This document shows, one piece after another, positions 22,703-37,100 of a stretch of DNA of 64,000 nt (within the stretch, counting starts at the first letter, position 1; each line of letters starts with the position of its first letter). This DNA comes from Undaria pinnatifida (taxonomy: Eukaryota > Sar > Phaeophyceae > Laminariales > Alariaceae). The DNA is taken from the NCBI GenBank assembly GCA_012845835.1, contig JABAKD010000007.1:1521016-1585015 (forward strand), read 5' to 3'. A program made the position numbers and the translations under genes. The notes under the pieces were generated by a model that was not told where the DNA came from, did not search any database, and saw only the letters and a program-made list of their open reading frames with translations.

Positions 22703-24270
22703 TGAGCCGTATTCGCGTTAGAAATGAAGGCACGGGTAGAAAGGAAGACACTCGTGACACCGCGGCCTTTCCAGAAGGTCGCTGAGGGCAAATTTTTCTA
22801 CGCGTGGAGCTGGAAAGAAAAATGTATTACCAAAAAGAAAAAAAGAGGGAAACTAATCGTTGGGATGCGGTATGCAGCATACGTACGTGCGTAGGTGGTG
22901 TCTTGGTCATACAATGTGTACTTGCACCTACCTATCTCTGGGGCCAGCCTGGCGTTTGAATGGTTCGAGAAGCCAAACCTTCGCGGGAGAACAACACGCC
23001 CGGCGGATTAAAAAACGGCTGTTCGTGGCCGACGTAGCTCAGCTCGTATCTCGTATCGGTGTGTTTGTTCTCGTTCTCGGCTCAAGCAACTGGGCACCAA
23101 CGCAAGGGGCACACACTCAGCAAGCAGTCAGAGCATTGGCAGCACTACCACGTGATGAACGTCGTGCTGCTGCCTTCACAGTGCCTTTGCGTGTTTTTAA
23201 TTATTTCTCAGGGTCTACCAGGGCGGGTCATGGGAGCAATGTTCGGGACACTCACGTTGGTGCGACCGTATGCGCACATACACACATACCTGGTAGTCTA
23301 TGATAGACGAGGACCAATAAAATAGTCAATATATGGGTCAGCGATCAGACTAGGATATATACGTGTGATTCGGTGATACGGTGATGCGGTTTGCGATTCG
23401 CGCCCACAGCCTCCGACGGCTCGCTGGTTGCGTTCTTGAGTCCTCGGCAGTGACCAGGGATCAGCTCCGGCTGGGATCAGGGGGTGAGTGGGTGGTGGGT
23501 CGTACGTCGGTAGTGCACATGCCGTAATGATATGAACAGTAAACGCCCCCGGAGGCGTGGTGATTGTGCAAGCTTCAAAAGGCAACCCGCGGCGTTCACC
23601 ACGGTGTAGTGTCCGGGGCGATTTCTAGAAAAGTGTGTCGGGCCTTTGTCGCCCCGTGGTGCGATACGCAACAGCTCTGCCATCGAACCGCACTACTAAT
23701 GTCATCATGCCGTATACATTTTTCTATACGATAGTCGTGCGAGGTACCTGGTACTTCGTATGTATGCGAATTATGCAGCATGTACGCGTTAGCTCTGACC
23801 GTTGCGCCGGGGAAATGGCCCATACATACCGAGTACTGCTGTTGTTGCCCTACTTTCGTTTGGTTTCTGATTCTTCTGTACTCTTCCGTTGATGTCGACA
23901 AGATGTCCTCCCCTCTGCACAATATGATGGCCATGTTTGTGTGTGATCTTCACATTAAACTGAACTTTCCACTCATCTAACATATACTTCGTACCAGGTA
24001 CCAGTTCGTACCAGGTATGCATCCAGCACTATCTTGCGATACGATCTGGGTGCAATCCTCAACGGATTTCCGTTTCTGCATAAACCCAGGTCATTGATCA
24101 TTTCAACCATGGTTTCCGCTTAAATGCTACCAGGTACTATTAAAATCGTAAATCGGCTCATAGGTTAGGGCCAGGAACAAACGCAGGACGCCCAACACCA
24201 CACACACGTAGCCGACCTCTGGCACCATCACATCCATCTCGCCAAACGACGGCGCTGTAGTACTACCAGA
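22575..24270. other. Upstream flank of the dynamin-like gene; nothing recognised
   Basis: Frames up to 147 codons have no domain. A GAT microsatellite lies at 22682-22700. GGTACCTGGTAC-type motifs lie near 23740 and 23996. The promoter and transcription start of the gene at 24276 should lie here, but no TATA or initiator element can be assigned from sequence alone. Confidence 0.4.
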
Positions 24271-24275
24271 GCATC

Positions 24276-25172
24276 ATGTCCGGGGCGATCGACATCGAGC
24301 TCGACGCGAGGTTGAGTCGCACGCTCGCCGCTTTAGAGCACGTTCGAGCAGAACTTCGGGGCGTTGATGGGGTCTCCATCCCGGGCGTGGTAGTCACGGG
24401 GGCACAGAGTGCGGACAAGTCGTCCGTGCTAGAGGCGCTCGGTGGCATGAAGCTGCCTCGTGGTCAAAACATTACCACGCGCGTGCCTCTGGTGCTAAGC
24501 CTACAGAAAACATCGGGATCCGAACCCCATGCCATCATCAGCGGCGATGCTGACCCGGCTGCCGGTAAGCGAATCGGTATATCCGATATTAGCGCTGAGA
24601 TCAGTGCGCTGACGATTGAGCTTGCTGGCGATGGTGCGGGGGTAAGCGCGACCCCCATCTACATCAGGATAATTCGTCCCACCGGGCCTACGCTCACCCT
24701 CATCGACTTGCCCGACATCACGCACTACTCTGCAGACGGCAGCCAGGACATCCACGCCGAGACAGTCTCCCTCGTTACCAAGTACATCGAAAACAAGAAC
24801 ATGGTTATCCTCGTGGTGATTTCGGCGATGGAAGATTTCGCGAAGGCCGAGGCAGTTATGCTGGCCAAAACATTTGACCCGCAAGGCAAACGGACTCTCG
24901 GGGTGGTGACCAAGGTGGACAACGTGCAAGCTGGATGCGGAATAAGGGATAAACTTCGGATGGAAACGAGACACCTAAAGCTTGGCTTCATCGCGGTGGT
25001 TAATCGCACTCCCCTGGAAGTTGAGGCCGACACGCCGGCTGAGGACGTACGGGGGAGGGAGAAATCATTTTTCGAGAGCAATCCCGAGGTGGTCGGTCTT
25101 GAGAAGGAGTTCTGGGGTTTGGACACGCTGGTGGCTCGCGTCGTTGACATCCAGGCAAAGCTCGTTCACGAG
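24276..25172 (+). CDS. Exon 1: dynamin-type G domain
   Basis: Encodes residues 1-299. G1 is GAQSADKSSVLEAL at 42-55, G2 is ITTRVPLVL at 66-74, G3 is DLPD at 144-147, G4 is TKVD at 212-215 and G5 is VVNR at 241-244. The run SVLEALGGMKLPRG is typical of the Mx/DRP branch. The exon ends ...KLVHE before a GTATCA donor. The frame reads on into the intron to 25253, but that tail has no family counterpart. Confidence 0.88.
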
Positions 25173-28100
25173 GTATCACAAAACCATAACCTAAGCGATT
25201 TTACGAAAACAGTCTCGATTATATGTTTTGATGCTGCTGCTGTGTTGCCATAATATATCGTCAAATTCCACCGCGAGATGAACAACGTATGCATACTATA
25301 TCCCCCCCCCCTTTCCACCTAGTTTGTCCAAACGCCTCACTCACGATCGAAATCGGCCAGAGTAATAAACACCAATACGCAGTTGATATCACGTTATTGT
25401 CTTTCTGATCATCCATGACGTAGTTTTCATTCTTTCCCACCCCTCTCAACCCCCCCTCCAACGCCCCCTCTTTTCCAACCACCCGCACGATCGCCTAGAC
25501 CTAGCACCACGCGTATAACAAGCCCCTACATATCTTTGATCTCACAGCCGGAATGTAATTGAATATTATTTGTGACCTAAACGCCCTGAAAAATCCCTCC
25601 CCCCCCCCCTCCCTTCTCGCTCTCCCTTGCTCAAACGCCGCCCCTAATATCGAAATCCGCTAGGTTAATAAACACTTCACGCACTGGATATCACCTCATT
25701 ATCTTTCTAGAGCCATCCATGCCGCTGCTTCCCCCCCCCCGCCCCACGCCCCGAACGCCCCCTTCTTTCCCACCACCCGCACCATCGCCTAGACTAGCAC
25801 CACACGTATAACAAACCCCTCACCTAAAACCCTTCCTTTCCCCCCCCCACGCACCCTCCATCCCCCCGCTCCCACCCCCCACCTCCCTACCCCCCCACCC
25901 CATCCCACCCCCACCCCCTCGAACACTCCGCCCTCTCTCTACTCACTGATTGTACGACTTACCCCAGGATATGCATGATGAACTGATGCATTCTTTCCAA
26001 AACCGTCACATTTATCCCCTCAAAAGAATGTATAGTTTCCACGCACAGATTGAGCTGCCCCACACGCCCCACCCCCGCCCCAACCCCCCCCCCCATGATC
26101 AACAGGTGCATTTTTTTTTTCCCCCTCCAAAACCGTCAGATTTATCCCCTTGAAAGGGTTTATAGCTTACACGCACAAATTGCCCGCCCGTCCGCCCCCC
26201 CCCCTCCCCCCCCCCCCTCCAACCCCACTCGCTGTTGATTAAAACCAGGCCCCCACGTCCTTCAAAACTCCGCCCCCCCCCCTCACCGGTTGTTCGACTT
26301 ACAGGATTCACTTGATAAACGGATACATTTCCCTCCACAGCTGTCAAATTTTGTCCCCCTCAGAAAACGGGTTTAATAGTTTCCGCGCACAGACTGACTA
26401 AAATCACCCTGTTGACCCTGATAACTACACTGTAGTTGTAAGGGGAGCCGCCGACCTATATCCTTAATGAGGACACACAACGTAATACGCGCGATCGGAG
26501 TATCACACACAGCTTGCAAAGATGAGTTTCGACGAAATCTTCGATATCACAGCTGGAGTGTATTTTCATTTTCTATAGTAATTTATTTGACTAATGGTAC
26601 GATATACTCGCCTTTTTCGTCGCATTGTCTTGTGTGATACCTAGCGAGGATGCAGTTATTTTTCTGGCGATGTTATCTTCGGCAGCGCTGATGTTTTTGC
26701 TACTCTTCAGTACAGCTTTGATGTTGCCTACCTTGTTGTGGTCATGTACGTATTATTGTTGCCTCCACTATGATCGCTGTTGATAATAACATTATAGTAA
26801 TAATGTATGTGCTGTTGCGTAGACGATGTATTGTGTGTTGTTGGTAGAGTTGTTCTCTTTTTAAGATATGAAGTCCACACCCCTCTATGTACGGGTTACT
26901 TGATATTACGGGGGACCCTGGTAAATAGGACCTACGGTGGGCACAAAAACCTTTATATTCATCAATTTTTACTGAAAATATTTGGTCCTATTTACTTTCG
27001 TCCTCCGTAATAGTTTCAATCTACAAAATGAAAATGCCAGGTGGATATATTAGGTTCGGCCTCTGCCCCCCCCAACGTGGGAGTGTATACCCGTACCAGT
27101 GCATTTTATTTATGGACTGAATGCGCCCTTGTATTTTTTTGTGGACCTTGGCAGCATCCAGGTGATATGTAATTTTTGTCCTATGGAGTTTCATGGAGTC
27201 TGCCATCCATGCGTGGTCTCGTTAGCCCCCCAATGAATCACGAGACCAATAAATAGCTTGCAATACACCGCATCAAATAACATGGTAGAGTTAGCCCCCC
27301 AATGAATCACGAGACCAATAAATAGCTTGCAATACACCGCATCCAATAATATGGTAGATCGTTCAAGCAGGGTCCAGGGGAATCCTTGACCGTCGTATAA
27401 TATCATATCATGCGCCAGGTATCTTCGAAGAGGAATGCGTTCGAAAAACGCCTGGCCGGAGTTTCAAACACCTTGCAATGATGCGTCCCGACCATTACAT
27501 CGGTCGAACTCGCACAAACTCTCTGACGTACTCGAAATAAGTTAATGAACTGTGGGACGTTAGGAAGTAGGAGCTAGGAACGAACGGCCCTGCGAGTGCG
27601 CAGTACGAGAACACACGAAGTACATGTTTTTGTGTCACTTGAGCATTGATTGGTTGATGTTTTCTATGACCGGTCTGACTGTGGTGTTCGTTGACGACAT
27701 TGGGTGCTCCCGTCGCTAATATCCGGTCGGGGTACAAGGAGTAAGTCCGCGTTACGGCACACTAAAATCGGTTCTGTCGTATTGTATCACTTGGGCGCCG
27801 ATTAGGTAGTTAGGCCGTTTTCAAGCACAAGTCCATGAGGTTATGGTGGTAACCCCTTGATTCATCGCCAAAAAAATCGAGACGCTTTCCCCAGGATTTA
27901 CTAAACACACGGGTAATTCTAGTTGTCGATATCTAAGCGAAAGCGGGTCAAGAAGATACTTACTTCCTGGTTTGGATCACTTAGGACTTAAGTTGGCGCA
28001 GGAAACTCGATTTTGAGGAAAAACAACTTTGCTTTCCTTAAGCCCCAGTAACCACGGCTGTGGTTGTCTCATAGAAAAATTAGTTGTACCCGAGATGCTC

Positions 28101-31100
28101 ATCAATACGACGATCGAGTATTGTGACCTATCATACACAAATTATACATCCACGGGGATGACATATGTGTGAAACAGGTGGCAACACTTGTCGCTGTCGT
28201 GCCACTTGAGCATTGATTGGTGTGGTGTTGGTTGGCGATGTGTGTGAGCGGTGGTCAAGTCCTTTTGTTTTTGTGTGTCGTTGATTCTGATATACGTTGA
28301 TGGAACAAAACATGGTAACTACTACTGAAGCTTACCCACGCACCTTCTTCTGTGTTCCCTTCCTTGTGCTTCCCTTCAATAGTTCATCCCGAGCTTTATC
28401 GAGCAGTCGACAAGGAGGATCGAGGTGCTAGCTGCTGAGCTCAGCAAAATGCCAGTCCCCATCACCGGTGACCACGAGAGAGAACGCGCATTTTTCATGG
28501 TCGTATCTCGCGTCAAGGGCAAGCTGCAAGATTTGCTAGCTAACAGGAGCGACGAACCTCTGTGCATCGAAGGTACAACACCGGTGAACATCGTGCGAGA
28601 CGTCACCGTCATGTACAAGAACTACGCGGCAGGCGTTAAACAGGTGATTTTCGGGTGTTTAGAACCATCGTCTTTCTTTTTATAGTCCATTTTGCTGTAG
28701 GAGGTTTTGAGTCTCATCGCTGACCTTCTGGACAAGCTGTGGTAACAAATGGCATCCCGTGCCCACGCCGGTACTCGTACGTTCCTTCCTTCCTTCCTTC
28801 CTTCCTTCCTTCCTTCATTCCTTCCTTCCTTCCTTCCTTCCTTCCTTCCTCGATTTGGTTGCGGAAAGGGTTCAACGGCGGTCCCACTGATCATCGATTG
28901 CATGGAATTTCGCCTACTTGCGTCCTCATACTTTCGGCAAGGCTTATTATACTCCATATAAAAGTGTTGTGTTTGCGGAAAACCTTCTTCATAAAGTACT
29001 TCTTACAAAAACTCTTGCGAGTAGAAACAAATTCTTCTCCCGAAGGTAAGATTGGCGATACAGGCTGGTTCACGTTAAAAACCCCAATTTCATGCCCCGG
29101 CGAATGTCCACGCTGGTTTTTTAATATATATATAGTCTAGACCGTGATATTTCCGCACGTTTTCCATGTGCATTGTTGCGAATGTCTCACCCGGTGTTTT
29201 TGTTTTTTTTTTTGCTCCTCCTGGTTTTTTGTAAGTTTGATCAAATATATTTCGGGAAATGTGGAAATGTGGACCACCTTAGCTAAAATATTTCAGCGAA
29301 ATTAAAAAAAAAAAAAATGAAAATAAACAGACCTCAGGATAGGCATGTAGAACACGTGTGCAAAATTTCAGGGTCGATCACTCAAAAACGGCGTGTGCAT
29401 TCGAACTTTTGTGCGTAAAAATGAGCAGCACACATCATTTCTTTCAAATGAATTGGCCGACTATACTTGGAGTACGTCCAGCCGGATCGTGCAAAATGCG
29501 GCGCAATGTTTTTCTTGTCCCCATCTAGAAAAAGCCTGGAGATTATTGAAAAAAATGAACGCCTGTCATTAGTTGATACAAGTTTCGCTCCTCAAGACAG
29601 CCCGTGGCCGTTAAAAACAAAAGCGTCCATGCCACCTTCTTCCATTGGTCCTGCGGGTCAGTAAAATATACCAGACACCAAACACTTACTCTTTCTTGGA
29701 CTAGATAGTGCAAGTGGCAGTTGTGGGGGAGAGAAGATGTTTTTTTTTACTCGAACCAGCTTGTACGTTTCTTCAAAAATGGCGGGAAATACTTTATCTC
29801 TTCGCAGGTAGGATTTGATATAGTACGGTCGTGGTATTTGTTGTCACCCTGTTTCATTGGCCTACAACGCACAGAACATTTTGTCCGACGCAGCTCTAAT
29901 ATCTAATCGAGGAACATCTTCGTTGCCCGGCACGCACCACCAGCTGCCGGCTGCTTTTGCACCATCGACACAGCACACCAATTGCTGAGGGCAGACAGAC
30001 TCTCTAGCGGTGGCGTAGCTAGCTAGATATGATGATGCGGATGAGCGGCGTTGCGGTGTGCCGCAGTTGGTACCGCTATATGCTCGTACCGCTATATGCT
30101 CATATCGTAGATCGTGACAACAGAACAGCTCGTGTATTATTTCAATTTCACCACACCGTGACAGCATCGTCGTCGTCATCATCATCAGCAACAGCAGCGG
30201 CGCGGTGTGCGGCCACCGCGGTGTAAGTGTCCGGTGCCGGGCGTGGTCAGAGCGGAGCGCGCCGGTGCTGTGAAGTGCATGCGCTGAGCGAAGCAGCAGC
30301 AGGCAGAGAAATACGATAAGAATGGTCGTACAAAGCCTGTTCCAAAGTGCCAAAAATAAAGTCGTTGCTGTTGCCAACGGCTTTGGTGGGGCCGCTTGTT
30401 TCTGTTCCTGAAGCGGTTGCTGACCCTATCTGTGCTTCTTGCTGCTGTGGTGGGATAGTGGCGGCGGCACTGCGGTTAACATCGCCGCCGTTGCTTGGGT
30501 GCCATCGCTACTCGTACGCGTTTTCATCGTTTTCTGCGCTTCCTTAATTTTTTATTTTGCATTGTTGCAACATGTCCCCACTCCCCCCTCATCTTTGAAG
30601 TTTATCGTCTGCAAGATTTTGTTTATTTCAAACGCAAACATACCAAAACCATGTTGAAAAGCGAACCCGTTTTTTTCAGTGGAAAGAAGGTATTTCCCGA
30701 AGATTTTTTTCGCAAACGTTCGGAAAAAACTAACGTGATTCGAACTGGCGCAAATGGCATAATAACCAGCAGCTATGCGACCTAAGCTGTTAACCCCCCC
30801 CCACCCCTTTGAACACTTTGCCCTCTCCTCACTGGTTGTACGACTTACAGGATATACGTGATAAACTGATGCAATCCTTCCACAACCATCAGATTTCCCC
30901 CATTAAATGATTTATAGTTAGAGTGCACAGATTTAGTTGCCCCGCTTGTCCCCCCCCCCCCCCCCCCTCGCCTCCCCGCTCCCTCTTGTTTAAACCCAGG
31001 CGCCCACTAAGGCGCCCTCTCCTCACCGATCATACGACTTACAGGATGCACTTGACAGACTGATGCTTTCCTTCCACAGCTGTCATATTTTGTCCCCCTC

Positions 31101-34100
31101 AGAAACGGGTTATATAGTTTCCGCGCCAAGACTGACTAACATCACCCTGTCGACCCGGGTACAAGCTACATTATAGTCCCTAGGGCAGCCGCCGACCTAT
31201 ATTCTTAATGAGGACACGCACCCAGTAACAGGCGCGATCGGAGTATCACACACATAGCTTGCAAAGATGAGTTTCGACGAAATCTTCGATCTCATAGCTG
31301 GAGTGTATTTTTATCTTCATAATAACCAGCAGCTACTCGGCTTGACTGGACTAGTGCCGGACTAGTCGGTCGACCTTTCCCCCCGTTACCGCTGATTGCG
31401 TAGTCTAGGCATCAAGCTCACCCCGGGGTCCGCGTTGACTCTTTCTTCGAGAGGTATGCTTCGAGCATAGATAGGCTCTTTGCTCAAATAATGGGAGACA
31501 GACAGACACATCGTAACGACAAGAACAGTAGAAGTATTTGTATTTGTCCATGCCGAGCTACTAAGCGTAACTGATTAGACTAGACTACCTGAATAAAGTG
31601 GAAAGAACACTGACATATACCTACAACCGAGCAAGTGTTACACAAATTGTAGGACAGCGAAGGGACTAAAAAATATACTACTAATTATATACCTGGTACG
31701 TGGCATGATGGACAGAAAAAAAAAGGGAAAACAAGACACCACCTGGTACGTGGTATAATGGAAAGGGCATATAGTGAACTACCAGGTATGCCCGTCAAAT
31801 GATCAGGCGAAAAAGAAATGCAAGAACGAAACCTAATTGTTTGTACAGAAATCCACGACATAGCTTACAGTGTGCGTATGCAGCGTTGCCTTGAAAAAAA
31901 AAAGACACCCAGGACGACCTCCGTGATCGCCAAGACTGGGTGAGCCGAATGTTGACCGATTCTACCATACATAGCCCCCCCCGAAAAAACAGCGATTTTA
32001 TTTAACGAACGTTTCATGGCCGCTCGACACAAGGAAGGATGACTTGGCAAAAATGTCTGAATCTATGTTTCGTTGTTTTCAAAGGAAGAACTATCAACCG
32101 ATGATGTCGGGGTGGCAAAGGACACCGCATTGATTGATTGGAGAGGAGATAGGCCCGGGAGCCGGTTTGACAACCGGCGATTTCGTGAATGAGAAGCTAA
32201 GGGGGGTTCGATAGAACCACTCGTTGTTCCGACAGTTTTTTCCTACTCCTGGATTAGACTGTAGTTTTACTGCCCCAACGCTGGCCAAAACCAGCTAACA
32301 ATCATCAATGATGTTGGATACACGTCAGAATATACCGTAACCTATCGCTTACCTTGAACATAAAAAGAGCGAAATCGCTTGGTGCGGCGTGCTGATAAAA
32401 GGGCAAACCTCCTCCACCCTGAAGAATTGTATTTGATGATAAGTTATTTATTTGCCGCAAATAAATAAATGCGATAATTCCAAAATTTGAAGAATACAGC
32501 TCAGGATTATGGGTGATCTCTGGGTCGATATTTTCAGGGCTTTTGACGGGTCATGACTTCACCCGAGGGTCGGGTGAAGGGAGTTCAAAATGTCGCGGGT
32601 CGGGTCGTGTCATTACGTTTTAAAATCTTACGGGTTTGTCAAGAGGTTATTAAAATCTCGCTGGTCGGGTCGGGTCGGGTCAAAAAGCTTCAAAATATCG
32701 CTGGTAGGGTCGGGTCGGGTCAAGAGGTTTCAAAATCTCGCGGGTCGGGTTGGGTCGGGCCAAGAGGTTTTTTAAATCTCGCGGGTCTGGTCGGGTCATT
32801 ACCCGCGAGATACGGGTCGCTTCGCGGGTCGAGCCATGATGACCCGCAAATTGTTTTGGGCTGACCCGTGGGTCAAACCCGCGGATCCGCCTTTTTCAAA
32901 CCTACAGCTGAGAGCCATTGATGCCGTGCAGGCGCCCCGCGGGTCGGGCCCGGGGTCCGCAAATAAAGTCCAACGATATCCGCTTCCTGCCTCCGTCGTG
33001 CCGATGCTCCGATCATATGTCATCACAGCGTGCAGAACAATCACCAGGCAGTACCCCTAGCTACTCGTACCAAGACATACAGCAGTGTGACGCGAATCCC
33101 GTACCTATTGAAGCCGTAACAACTGTTGAACAGTAGTAATATTACGGTCATACCAGTACGAAATGTGACTAAACGTAAAAAGGTAAGGAACCTTCGGCAG
33201 TTGTCGTCGAAGCAGCAGCAGCGGCAGATCCCGGATTCTCGCGGATCGCAGCCCCTGTTGACAGAACCACCGCCCCAATTGTGGGCTTGCTGTCGGAGGT
33301 GGCTCAGCTGGGCTGCTTGCCGGGGCTGGAGACTGCACCGATAGAAGATTGATACAGCAGTAGTATTAGCTAGCTCGAGAACGATATACCAGTACGAAAT
33401 GTGACCAAACGTAAAAAAAGCAAGAAGAGCAGTCGTCGTCGAAGCATCAGCAGCACAGCAGCAGCACCCTGGCACCAGCAAGCACCAGCAGCAGACAACG
33501 CATCCTCGCGGATCGCAGCCCCTGCTGACAGGTCCACCGCCCCAGTTGTGGGGTTGCTGCCGGAGGCGGCTCAGCTAGGCTGCTTGCCGGGGCCAGAGAT
33601 TGCACATATAATAACTGATAACTAGCTCGCTCGTCGGGTTGACCCGGTGGTCTAGCGGTACGAGTATGGGGCCCATGCATGTGGGTTGCGTTTTCTTTAC
33701 TATTTTTCGCGAGCAGACAACATGACAAATTCATCAGCTGCAAATAATGGCGGTAAAACTCCAGAGAACACGACAAGGGGAAAGTACAAGGGGCCAAGGA
33801 CCAACCGACCGACGGAGGTATAGACTACATGCTTTGACCCGTGAGAAATGTCACAGATCAAGTCGACCTAACCCGCATCTCGCGGGTCACCCGAGTTGTG
33901 GCGGGTCGGGTCGGGTCAGGAGCGTTTCAAAACCTCGCGGGTCGGGTCAGGAGGCTTTCAAAATCTCGCGGGTCGGGTCGGGTCAGGAGGCTTTCGAAAT
34001 CTCGCGGGTCGGGTCGGGTCAGGAGGTTTTCAAAATCTCGCGGGTCGGGTCGGGTCGGGTCAGGACGTCTCGAAATTCTTACAGGTCGGGTCGGCTCTGG

Positions 34101-37100
34101 TCAAGACGTCTCGAAATTGTCACGGGTCGGGTTAGCTGACCCGTGAGAAGCCCTGGATTTTCTGGTTTTAACTGATGTTGTGTTTACTTTGAAAGTATGG
34201 TAACCTGACAAGTCCCGAGGACTGAGAATCCGCGTTAAGCGAATGTGCTGAGGTATCGTTTTACGAGCACAACTACCGTGCGTTTATGGTTGATCGGTGA
34301 TATGGAGGCGAACAGCATTCTAGCCAGAAGCAACCGTGTGATATGTGTTATTGAGTCATGCTATTCTGTCTAAGGTGTATTTACCTGTCTGTCATGATGG
34401 TCTCACGATCCAGACCGTTTTAGCCTCGCCCCGCGACATGGATCGAGAGAGTTGGAGGTAAAGCAGAACACTAGGCCTCACGTCGCGCCGAGTCCTGGCC
34501 GTCGTATGTTGAGCATTGCCGACAGTCTCGAGGCGGTCCTGACAGCCACCAACCCAGCGTTCCTGCCGGCTTACAACTTTGAATTGCGATTCGGGCCGTT
34601 GATTGGTATATCCCTCCCCTGTCAGAGGCCGTTGGGTCTCGTCGAGAAGGTGCAGATTATATAATAATGGATATTTTAGTCATTAATATATGGGTATTAG
34701 TCTACGCCACACACGTAGGAAAGTTCGGGTCCTAACCCCGCTTCTGACACCCCTTCATATCTCTACAAATTCCACCAACCCGTCGGCTGAAAAAATCGGC
34801 GATCTCTCCGGTCGGCACCGCCCCGCAAGGTGCGGAAACAACTAATACATTGGCTAAATGCTGACTTGCTGGGGCCCACCGAGTCTAATGGCAGCCAGAC
34901 AGCATAGGACCCAATCCCCGGATCATAAGAAATAATTGTGAACGAAGATCTCTCGCGTCGATGCTGCCCCACACGGTGTCAAAACAAACCACACCCACAT
35001 CTTCTGACTGTCGGTAGTATGGGCCCCGCCGTAGACGGGAAGAACGCATTGCCATCGCTGGATCAGCGATTCTTTTCAAAATCTACAACTTCAATTTCAA
35101 CACCCCCCTGTTCCGTTGCGGTTAAAGTGTGACCAATTGGAACTAAAAAGTGACCAGTTGAAGTGCGTGATCTGAGTCCGCAACGAAACGGTACCCTACG
35201 CTGCAAACAACAATCGTTTTAAATATTCCTCTCTGAAGGTACAGTGTCACCCGTGCGAGCATGATTTGATATGATACCATGTGGTGATAGTGTGGTGATA
35301 GCTCAACACCCGGTGGTGCAAATCAGGGCCCCCGCCGTACTGTAGCTTTGGCCCATCCCAGAAACACCATCACAAGTCCCTCCGTACATACACAGTTGTA
35401 ACACCTCAGGGAGAACATCAATAAACCCTCGGGTCTAAACCGCCTCGCACGATGTAGAACCCTTAAGCCCACCGGACTAATTGGCCGATGTGCAGCAGAA
35501 GACCCTGGATGTTGGGGACGGTGGAATACTCAAAGCACGCGACTACTGTCTAGCAAGCAGCACAACAAGGACAAGTATCATTGATTCAGCAATAATATGT
35601 CCGTAGAAATAGTCTAGCAGTAATAACGCTTCCCGTGGTGGAGTACTACGTTCACTGCTATTACTGTGTATCTCGCACCATGTAAATACTACCACAGGTA
35701 CCACTCACAGCAGTGACGATGGGCGGAATTGTAAGGGCCGTTTGGGTTTATCAATTTTTCTGTCCATGGTCCCTCCGTTGCTCTGTGCAGAGAGTGAGAC
35801 ATCACACAACACACTATTAATAGGAGCATTTATGCTACTATCAGTAGTACCTTACCTACTGCTCCGGGCAACACAGACACAACACAACACAACACCTGGC
35901 GATACTACCGCAATTCAGACTTCTTCACTACGCGTTATTACGGCAATATCAGTTTTCATGTCACGTACGGCAGTAAGTAGTAGTTGCAGTGAGAATTGGC
36001 GATTTGATCTAGAACAATGGCCGTGTTCCAGCAATTTCTTCAATACCTCCGGAAAAGAGACACAGTAAAGCCCAAACTGAGAAAAGCTTTTAACACCGGG
36101 CGAGTAAGGTTTGGGCATTGTTGCTGTGCTGCCGTTGCAGCAGTCCGTCCGTCCCCTCTCTACCACAAATTCGTACCGTCTGTAACCCCCCCCCCTGCTC
36201 TCGTCTCTGCAATGAATGCCCCATCAACCATCAATTCCCAGTGTACGTACGGCCTGACACGAACGTTTATTGCCAATAACCTCTGCAGGAGGTGATCCCG
36301 CAGTTCTTCGACCGATACGCTTGGATAAATGGAGGACCGTACCACGAGAAGGCAACACATGCTTATAAGCTCACGGAGGGAATGGCTCCGCCCGATCTAC
36401 GCGCTGGACTCGCGTTCGACAAGTTGTTGCAAGAGATCTTCTCTGACAACGAGGTTGAAACCCGATCTCAAGACTTGGTGGAAGGTGTGAGGAGCTACAT
36501 GCAAACGGTACTGAGGAGGCTATTCGAACGAGTATGCGAGCAATGCCCCGCCCTGCTCAAGGAGATCGACACGATCCTTGTTGGGGAGTTCATCAAAACC
36601 AAGGAGAACAAGACCTTGGAAGTGGTGTCTAACGCAATCAAAACTGGATTGGACTGGGCGTTTACTCTTGACCCGTTGTATTTGGAAACAATTGCCGGAG
36701 TTCAAGAGATGGTGGACTCTGGGAGGGAAAAGTTGCATTCTTCGTCTTCTTCTGTGGGTATCGTACCCGGGTACATCATGGACTTTATGACCGAGTTCGG
36801 AAATCAACGCGAAAAGTTCGCCATCTACAAGCTGCAGGTATGCAATATGTCAGACTCAACGGGATATAATTCACAATCGGTCGCGTTCAACGTCAGATTA
36901 AAAGTACCTTTTGCCATGGAATTGTGTCGGGCATGTCTCGAACCCAGTACCAAGCGCTACTGCTGTACACAATATCACAAACCCATGAATCTAAATCAAG
37001 CTCACTGCGCATGAGCAGGATCGCCCAAGATGACCTTCGAAACGCTCCCAGCTCAGACCACACCTTATGTCATCGTGTGCTAATCTGTAGCCATTAATAT

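Noticed and set aside
23020-23095. GGCCGACGTAGCTCAGCTCGTA resembling a tRNA D-arm
   Set aside because: No anticodon stem, variable region or B box follows at the right distance.
23742-24005. GGTACCTGGTAC and its inverse as possible terminal inverted repeats
   Set aside because: The match is mostly due to the self-complementary GGTACC core, and flanking bases do not pair.
36838-37014. Continuation of stalk exon 3 past 36837
   Set aside because: A GTATGC donor follows CAG at 36837 and the continuation has no dynamin similarity. The next exon resumes in phase 0 at 39593.
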